A stretch of DNA of 8,160 nucleotides, from positions 1 through 8,160 of the forward strand of contig QMNM01000050.1 of NCBI GenBank assembly GCA_003647765.1, written 5' to 3'. This document shows positions 4,848 through 8,160 of the stretch, piece after piece. This DNA is from Candidatus Cloacimonadota bacterium. GTDB taxonomy: Bacteria > Cloacimonadota > Cloacimonadia > JGIOTU-2 > B8-G9. Both the position numbers and the translations under genes were made by a program. Under the pieces are notes generated by a model. The model saw nothing but the letters and a program-made list of their open reading frames with translations. It searched no databases and was not told where the DNA came from. Positions within the stretch are counted from its first letter, which is position 1. Every line of letters starts with the position of its first letter.

Positions 4848-5417
4848 TTAGACAATTTCCTTAGATTTAAGCATAGATAATCCAGTCCAACTTAAAATTG
4901 CTAAAGCTAATGTCAAATAATAAGCTGTTCCCATTGCATTATATCTACTGTCGTATTGCATCATAGCTAATCCTGGCAAAGCAGAGTCTATTATCAATAC
5001 GAGATAACCTATAAAAGCTAGGAATATGCTTTTCCCTTTGAGTAAATACTGATTAATTAGAGATGTGCCTAATAAGGCAATCGCAATCCATACTAATGTT
5101 AATCCGAAAATTATAATTTGAATAGCAAATGAAAATCCAACTTTCCCTAATGTCAAATCTGGCAATAGACAAGCAAAAAGGATAAGTACAACTCCAAATA
5201 TCTTCTTCAATATACGAGAGCCATCCGATACTTTCTCTTGTCGTTTCTGGGTATTTTTTACAATTACGAATACAATAGCAAATATAACTACAAATACTAA
5301 AGCCCAAAGTAAAATACCCTTCCGTGGATTATCAGTGGCAAAGCCAACTGATGAAAAAACTGCTAAAATTATTAACCAAGTAATGATTTCTTTAATAGTT
5401 GTAAATATACTGCTCAT
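4848..5417 (-). CDS. six-helix membrane protein of unknown function
   Basis: I do not recognise this protein of 189 residues. It is strongly hydrophobic with about six membrane spans (near 11-27, 34-53, 72-90, 98-118, 130-150 and 162-183). A basic loop follows helix 2 (KNTQKRQEK at 54-62), suggesting that loop is cytoplasmic. LPDLTLGKVGF (85-95), SALPGL (145-150) and MQYDSRYNAMGTAYYL (153-168) are the most distinctive patches. The small C-terminal end SKEIV is charged. The start ATG overlaps the rplI stop by four bases (ATGA), and an AAGGAGA within the rplI end sits about 8 bases upstream, so translation is coupled to L9. The DUF721 gene follows after 3 bases. The context offers no functional hint beyond cotranscription. 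Confidence 0.82.
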   Translation of the reverse strand: MSSIFTTIKEIITWLIILAVFSSVGFATDNPRKGILLWALVFVVIFAIVFVIVKNTQKRQEKVSDGSRILKKIFGVVLILFACLLPDLTLGKVGFSFAIQIIIFGLTLVWIAIALLGTSLINQYLLKGKSIFLAFIGYLVLIIDSALPGLAMMQYDSRYNAMGTAYYLTLALAILSWTGLSMLKSKEIV

Positions 5418-5875
5418 TTTTTATTCTCCTTACATTCTTCTTTCTTTACAGATATCTTGACCTTTCCCTTCTCCTTACCAATGATTATATCTACTTCATA
5501 ATCACCTAAATCTTTTATATGCTTTTTCATAATTACATTATTCCTATTTATGTTAATACCTTTTTCTTTGAGGAATTCTACAACATCATTTTCATCTACT
5601 GAACCATAAAGATGTCCATTTTCATCAGATTTACGATTATACAGGCAAACAATCGTCTCTAATTTCTTAATTATTTGTTTGGACTCATCCGATTTTTTCT
5701 CTTTCTCTGCTATAATCATTTTTTTTATGTCATTAACTTGTTTCAAAATTTTTGCTGTGGTTTTCATTACCAGATTCTTTGGCAATAAATAATTTCTAGC
5801 ATAACCATCAGCAACTTTGACTACATCGCCTGCTCTACCTAAATTTACTACATCTTCTTTTAAAATAACTTTCAT
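5414..5875 (-). CDS. rplI: 50S ribosomal protein L9
   Basis: L9 binds 23S rRNA with its N-terminal domain and extends from the ribosome by a long helix to a C-terminal domain, helping to keep the reading frame. The protein of 153 residues has the diagnostic N-terminus MKVILKEDVVNLGRAGDVVKV and ADGYARNYLLP (22-32), a charged helix at about 41-75, and the C-terminal GSVDENDVVEFL (91-102) and IKDLGDYEV (120-128). Length is standard. AAAGGAGA (5890-5883) is well spaced before the ATG and fixes the start. It lies 197 bases after the DUF2232 gene, with a candidate promoter and an inverted repeat in between. A four-base overlap joins it to the next gene. Confidence 0.97.
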   Translation of the reverse strand: MKVILKEDVVNLGRAGDVVKVADGYARNYLLPKNLVMKTTAKILKQVNDIKKMIIAEKEKKSDESKQIIKKLETIVCLYNRKSDENGHLYGSVDENDVVEFLKEKGININRNNVIMKKHIKDLGDYEVDIIIGKEKGKVKISVKKEECKENKK

Positions 5876-5912
5876 TTATTAGTCTCCTTTCAATGTTTTC
5901 AGATATTATCGC

Positions 5913-5940
5913 AATATAGCAAACCACAAAAAATTTTTAA
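5913..5940 (-). promoter_or_regulatory. possible extended -10 promoter before rplI
   Basis: On the minus strand TGCTATATT (extended -10; TATATT at 5918-5913) lies 16 bases after TTAAAA (5940-5935), a moderate -35 match. It is about 40 bases upstream of the rplI ATG and could give rplI and its downstream genes their own promoter after the long gap. The region is very AT-rich, so chance is a real alternative. Confidence 0.35.
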
Positions 5941-6029
5941 CCACGAAGAAACACAAGGTGTAATGCGTATGGGAACATCAAGATTATTTCTCTTTCTGTG
6001 TCTCTGTGGCAATGAAGAATATTGTGTGG
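5924..6029. repeat. ACCACNGAGACACA-type intergenic inverted repeat
   Basis: CCACGAAGAAACACA (5941-5955) is partly inverted as TGTGTCTCTGTGG (5997-6009), and an outer pair CCACA (5924-5928) with TGTGG (6025-6029) frames it. AACCACAGAGACACAGAG-like inverted repeats are a familiar intergenic repeat in many environmental bacterial genomes, which is my reason for this call; I cannot count other copies here. The element sits in the gap between the DUF2232 gene and rplI. A small plus-strand frame opening at 5963 runs through it and is not considered a gene. Confidence 0.55.
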
Positions 6030-6072
6030 CTATAGATCTAAATTTCAGGACATCTTGTGTTAATCTACATTT

Positions 6073-6990
6073 TCAAGATAATTCTTTCATGGATATTTTT
6101 CTAAAATCAAGCCAACTATCTAATAGACCTATTATACTAATAGTTAGCAAGATAATGTAATTTGATAATGCAATAATAGAAAAAATGACGATAGATGCAG
6201 GAACAATAAATTTGTGAGATGAATGCCATTTTTTTTGCTGAACTTTTAAGTAATAGCTAATTACAGAAACTCCTTGAATCAAATAAATATAACCAGCTAA
6301 TAACAAAAAATTATAAGCAATTATTTTCGCTTTCAAAATATAAAGCATCAAACCTATGATTAAAATAAATTGGAATTCAAAACCAAGCTTAATCTTGTCA
6401 AATTTCCAGAGATTATTCTCTAATTTTTTGGACACTAATAAGGCACCAATAATTAAGCCAGTTGCAATTGTCAGTATCCAGATACCAGCATTTAAGTTGA
6501 TCATTATATCTTGAAACGATGCTAACATATCCTCTACTATTTCAATTTTATCAGCATTTAGTCGGAACATATTATCTAAATTGCTTTGTATTTGACTAAT
6601 TGAATTTAAAATATCTTTCTTTATGTATTCAAAAAAGAATAAATTCTTTACAATCACAAGAACAAGATTAGGAATAATTGCTACTATAATTGCAGAAGTA
6701 TAACGATGTTGAACAAAATCCTCACTCTCTTGTTCCAAACATTTTTGATAATACTTAACAAATATAAGAGTAGTTAAAAGAATACCAATTACTAAATTTG
6801 CAAACAGATCCAGGTTGATAACCTTGAAAATAAAGAGTAATAATGAAAATATAAGAAAGTTAAAAGTTAGTTTTTTTAATTCAGAAGAAGATTGTCTATT
6901 GATTTTAGAGAAATAATAGATTGCAGAGATAATGCCAACAAAAGGAGAAAATATAGATACTAATATAATAATGCCTGTATAAATGACCAT
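6073..6990 (-). CDS. DUF2232 / YybS-like integral membrane protein
   Basis: The protein of 305 residues is hydrophobic with about eight membrane spans. The family hallmarks are at the C-terminal half: YIYLIQGVSVISYYL (235-249) and the near-terminal IIGLLDSWLDFRK (286-298), matching the conserved G..D.W.DFR ending of DUF2232 (YybS) proteins. These are often encoded between rpsR and rplI or the c-di-AMP phosphodiesterase gene, as here; their biochemical role is not settled. A soluble stretch at about 122-165 (DILNSISQIQSNLDNMF..) forms a predicted amphipathic helical loop. The ATG at 6990 is the only start in frame downstream of an in-frame stop; GGAG lies about 18 bases upstream, too far to be a standard Shine-Dalgarno site. 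It follows rpsR by 32 bases. Confidence 0.82.
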   Translation of the reverse strand: MVIYTGIIILVSIFSPFVGIISAIYYFSKINRQSSSELKKLTFNFLIFSLLLFIFKVINLDLFANLVIGILLTTLIFVKYYQKCLEQESEDFVQHRYTSAIIVAIIPNLVLVIVKNLFFFEYIKKDILNSISQIQSNLDNMFRLNADKIEIVEDMLASFQDIMINLNAGIWILTIATGLIIGALLVSKKLENNLWKFDKIKLGFEFQFILIIGLMLYILKAKIIAYNFLLLAGYIYLIQGVSVISYYLKVQQKKWHSSHKFIVPASIVIFSIIALSNYIILLTISIIGLLDSWLDFRKISMKELS

Positions 6991-6991
6991 T

Positions 6992-7015
6992 TTATATAAC
7001 TGAGATTTTCTCCAT
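6992..7015 (-). other. seven-codon open frame between rpsR and the DUF2232 gene
   Basis: An ATG 7 bases after the rpsR stop opens the frame MEKISVI, whose TAA ends 1 base before the ATG of the DUF2232 gene. Ribosomes finishing this frame would be placed right at the next start, which could compensate for its missing Shine-Dalgarno site. It has no clear site of its own and may be chance. Confidence 0.2.
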
Positions 7016-7022
7016 TATTTTT

Positions 7023-7250
7023 CTACTTACCTACATAAGGTAATAATGCCATTTGCCTTGCTCGTTTAATTGCTCTTGTTATCTGTCTTTGATGTCTTGC
7101 ACAATTGCCAGATATTCTTCGTGGTAATATTTTCGCATTCTCCATAACATAATTTCCCAATAGATTAATATTTTTATAATCTATGATTAATTTTTCATCC
7201 TTACAAAATTTGCAATATCTCTTTTTTCGTAAGTACACCTTTTTATCCAT
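7023..7250 (-). CDS. rpsR: 30S ribosomal protein S18 (zinc-binding form)
   Basis: S18 sits on the small-subunit platform next to S6. From the chosen start the protein has 75 residues: [16 protein letters not shown], then [28 protein letters not shown] and a C-terminal [16 protein letters not shown], all diagnostic. C13, C16, C50 and H53 form a CxxC..CxxH set, the zinc-binding 'C+' version. An ATG at 7274 would add eight residues, but AAGGAAAG (7263-7256) lies 8 bases before the ATG at 7250 and inside the longer version, so the shorter start is preferred. It is separated from ssb by an unusually long, structured 298-base gap. Confidence 0.96.
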   Translation of the reverse strand: MDKKVYLRKKRYCKFCKDEKLIIDYKNINLLGNYVMENAKILPRRISGNCARHQRQITRAIKRARQMALLPYVGK

Positions 7251-7255
7251 AGTTT

Positions 7256-7263
7256 CTTTCCTT
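7256..7263 (-). promoter_or_regulatory. rpsR ribosome binding site
   Basis: AAGGAAAG on the minus strand is eight bases from the ATG at 7250. Its position inside the longer reading (ATG 7274) decides in favour of the internal start for S18. Confidence 0.65.
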
Positions 7264-7283
7264 TTCATAAGCATTGATTAGAC

Positions 7284-7371
7284 ATTGTCCATAACTGAGT
7301 TTGCCACTGTGTATTTACCATAGACAATGCATTAGGTAAATCTTAACTGACAGGCATGTTTTACTGGCAAA
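7284..7371. repeat. nested inverted repeats in the ssb-rpsR gap
   Basis: TTTGCCA (7300-7306) is inverted as TGGCAAA (7365-7371), and inside it ATTTACC (7313-7319) is inverted as GGTAAAT (7335-7341), so the two pairs can stack into one bulged stem. A third pair, ATTGTC (7284-7289) with GACAAT (7323-7328), crosses them and would form an alternative fold. A separate palindrome TTCAC-CAA-GTGAA lies at 7391-7403, and AGGATT-AGA-AATCCT at 7500-7514. No gene is visible in 7275-7548. The segment may be a regulatory leader for rpsR or a dispersed element. Confidence 0.45.
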
Positions 7372-7548
7372 TGCTTCGGAAACACTAATGCTTCACCAAG
7401 TGAAATAATTAGTTTATCTCTATATCTTTAAAATAAATGATAAGTGAATGAGTAAAACGGAAGAGATTCAATGTAGATAAAAATTTTGTGATTACTATTA
7501 GGATTAGAAATCCTGTGTTATAAGTGTTAATCAGTTTAGAAACATCTG

Positions 7549-7989
7549 TTAAAATGGAACATCGTCCACACTTTTTTCTTCTTCATCTGCTTTTGAATTT
7601 GGTTCTGCCAATTCCTCTTCCTGCACTTCCTCATCAATGGGTAACTTTTCCAAAGATTGTACTCGTCTCGCTCTAATCTCAATAGTAGTTCTCTTATTCT
7701 CGTCTTTATCTAGCCAACTTCTTGATTCTAAACTACCTTCTACCAAAACAGGACTCCCCTTTTTTAACACATTGCTCAATCTCTCTACTTGTAAACCCCA
7801 AAGGACCGCTCTAAAAAAACTTGATTTCTCCTGCCAATTTCCACTTCTGTCTTTATATCTTCTATTATGAGCAAATTGAAGTTGAAGTAAAGGAGTGCCC
7901 TCACTTGTATATCTTAGCTCTGGATCCATTGTAAGATGTCCAGAAATAATAATATAATTAACATTCGGCATTCGTAATGGTATGCTCAT
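7549..7989 (-). CDS. ssb: single-stranded DNA-binding protein SSB
   Basis: SSB coats single-stranded DNA during replication, repair and recombination and recruits partners through its C-terminal tip. The protein of 146 residues has an OB fold at about 9-112 with NYIIISGHLTMDPELRYTSEGTP near the start, FAHNRRYKDRSGNWQEKSSFFRAVLWG (39-65), KKGSPVLVEGSLESRSW (76-92) and IEIRARRVQSL (103-113). A short acidic linker ends in VDDVPF, a conservative variant of the usual DDDIPF partner-binding tip. A perfect AGGAGG (8001-7996) six bases upstream fixes the ATG at 7989 over the internal methionine 7. It follows rpsF by 33 bases, the standard S6-SSB-S18 arrangement. The linker is short compared with many SSBs. 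Confidence 0.97.
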   Translation of the reverse strand: MSIPLRMPNVNYIIISGHLTMDPELRYTSEGTPLLQLQFAHNRRYKDRSGNWQEKSSFFRAVLWGLQVERLSNVLKKGSPVLVEGSLESRSWLDKDENKRTTIEIRARRVQSLEKLPIDEEVQEEELAEPNSKADEEEKSVDDVPF

Positions 7990-8022
7990 TTATTTCCTCC
8001 TATTTTCCTTATTTTGCATAAC

Positions 8023-8160
8023 TCATTTGGAAATTAGAATTAAGTATCGTAAGATATTCTCCATAAGCTTATACTTTTTTTCCAACTCAATGATTTTTTC
8101 ACTATCTATTTGAAAGTAGATAATATAATAATAAGCTTCTTTTTTCTTATTTATTGGATA
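8023..8160 (-). CDS. rpsF: 30S ribosomal protein S6, C-terminal part (runs off the window)
   Basis: The minus strand is open from the right edge to TGA at 8025-8023, giving 45 residues: YPINKKKEAYYYIIYFQID, then IIELEKKYKLMENILRYLILISK. The pattern Y.I.K...  Y......, eLE....L.E.ILRYL is the C-terminal half of S6, which pairs with S18 on the 30S platform. The start and about half of the protein lie beyond the window. Its position ahead of ssb and rpsR confirms the identity. The reading frame was too short or partial to stand out on its own, but context and motif agree. Confidence 0.9.
   Translation of the reverse strand, partial: YPINKKKEAYYYIIYFQIDSEKIIELEKKYKLMENILRYLILISK

Noticed and set aside
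5053-5307. 84-codon minus-strand frame inside the membrane-protein gene
   Set aside because: Same strand but another frame within the six-helix protein gene; the longer coupled gene with a good binding site explains the region.
5963-6160. 65-codon plus-strand open frame
   Set aside because: It spans the inverted repeat and the antisense of the DUF2232 gene end; no binding site and no protein-like pattern.
7251-7274. Longer S18 start at 7274
   Set aside because: The Shine-Dalgarno-like AAGGA lies downstream of that ATG and properly before the ATG at 7250; the extra eight residues are unlike S18.
7284-7514. CRISPR-like or tandem repeat array
   Set aside because: The repeated pieces are inverted, of unequal length and irregularly spaced; there are no regular spacers.
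7637-7870. 77-codon plus-strand open frame
   Set aside because: It lies fully antisense to ssb, whose identity is certain.

Overview
The window is AT-rich bacterial DNA, roughly 30% G+C by eye, and falls into two halves that converge on a tRNA cluster. The right half (about 3.9-8.2 kb, all minus strand) is conserved housekeeping. In transcription order it holds the 3' end of rpsF (S6), ssb, rpsR (S18), a DUF2232/YybS-like membrane protein, rplI (L9), an unidentified six-helix membrane protein, a short DUF721/DciA-like protein, and then tRNA-fMet, tRNA-Met and tRNA-Arg(UCU). All three tRNAs encode their CCA ends. The left half (0.33-3.83 kb, plus strand) is a surface-glycan gene cluster: a LicD/fukutin-type phosphotransferase, a TagD-type glycerol-3-phosphate cytidylyltransferase, a wrecked capsule-type glycosyltransferase, a GT2 glycosyltransferase and a GT4 glycosyltransferase.

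The organism cannot be named from this window. The rpsF-ssb-rpsR-DUF2232-rplI order, a DUF721 protein where dnaB often follows rplI, a zinc-type S18, encoded CCA, and an ACCACNGAGACACA-type intergenic inverted repeat suit a low-GC bacterium, possibly from an uncultured candidate phylum. That last point is a guess.

Region by region: 1-331 is a non-coding, GC-richer leader with repeated GTCAG/CTGAC half-sites. 332-1361 is the LicD-TagD pair, which reads as a CDP-glycerol supply-and-transfer module for a phosphorylated glycan. 1404-1774 is a pseudogene with an internal loss and a frame change. 1776-3831 holds two glycosyltransferases separated by a gene-tail remnant. 3894-4386 holds three tRNAs with a well-formed promoter before fMet and several hairpins between Met and Arg. 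4533-8160 is the ribosomal/replication operon, broken by two structured gaps at 5876-6072 and 7275-7548.

The ribosomal-operon genes mostly have clear Shine-Dalgarno sites, while the glycan genes have weak or no such sites. Together with two gene remnants, this suggests the glycan cluster has been assembled and eroded by recombination. I saw no CRISPR array, transposase, integrase or phage gene. The best candidates for something not routinely described are the compact LicD-TagD module, the structured RNA-like segment between tRNA-Met and tRNA-Arg, and the unnamed membrane protein coupled to rplI.
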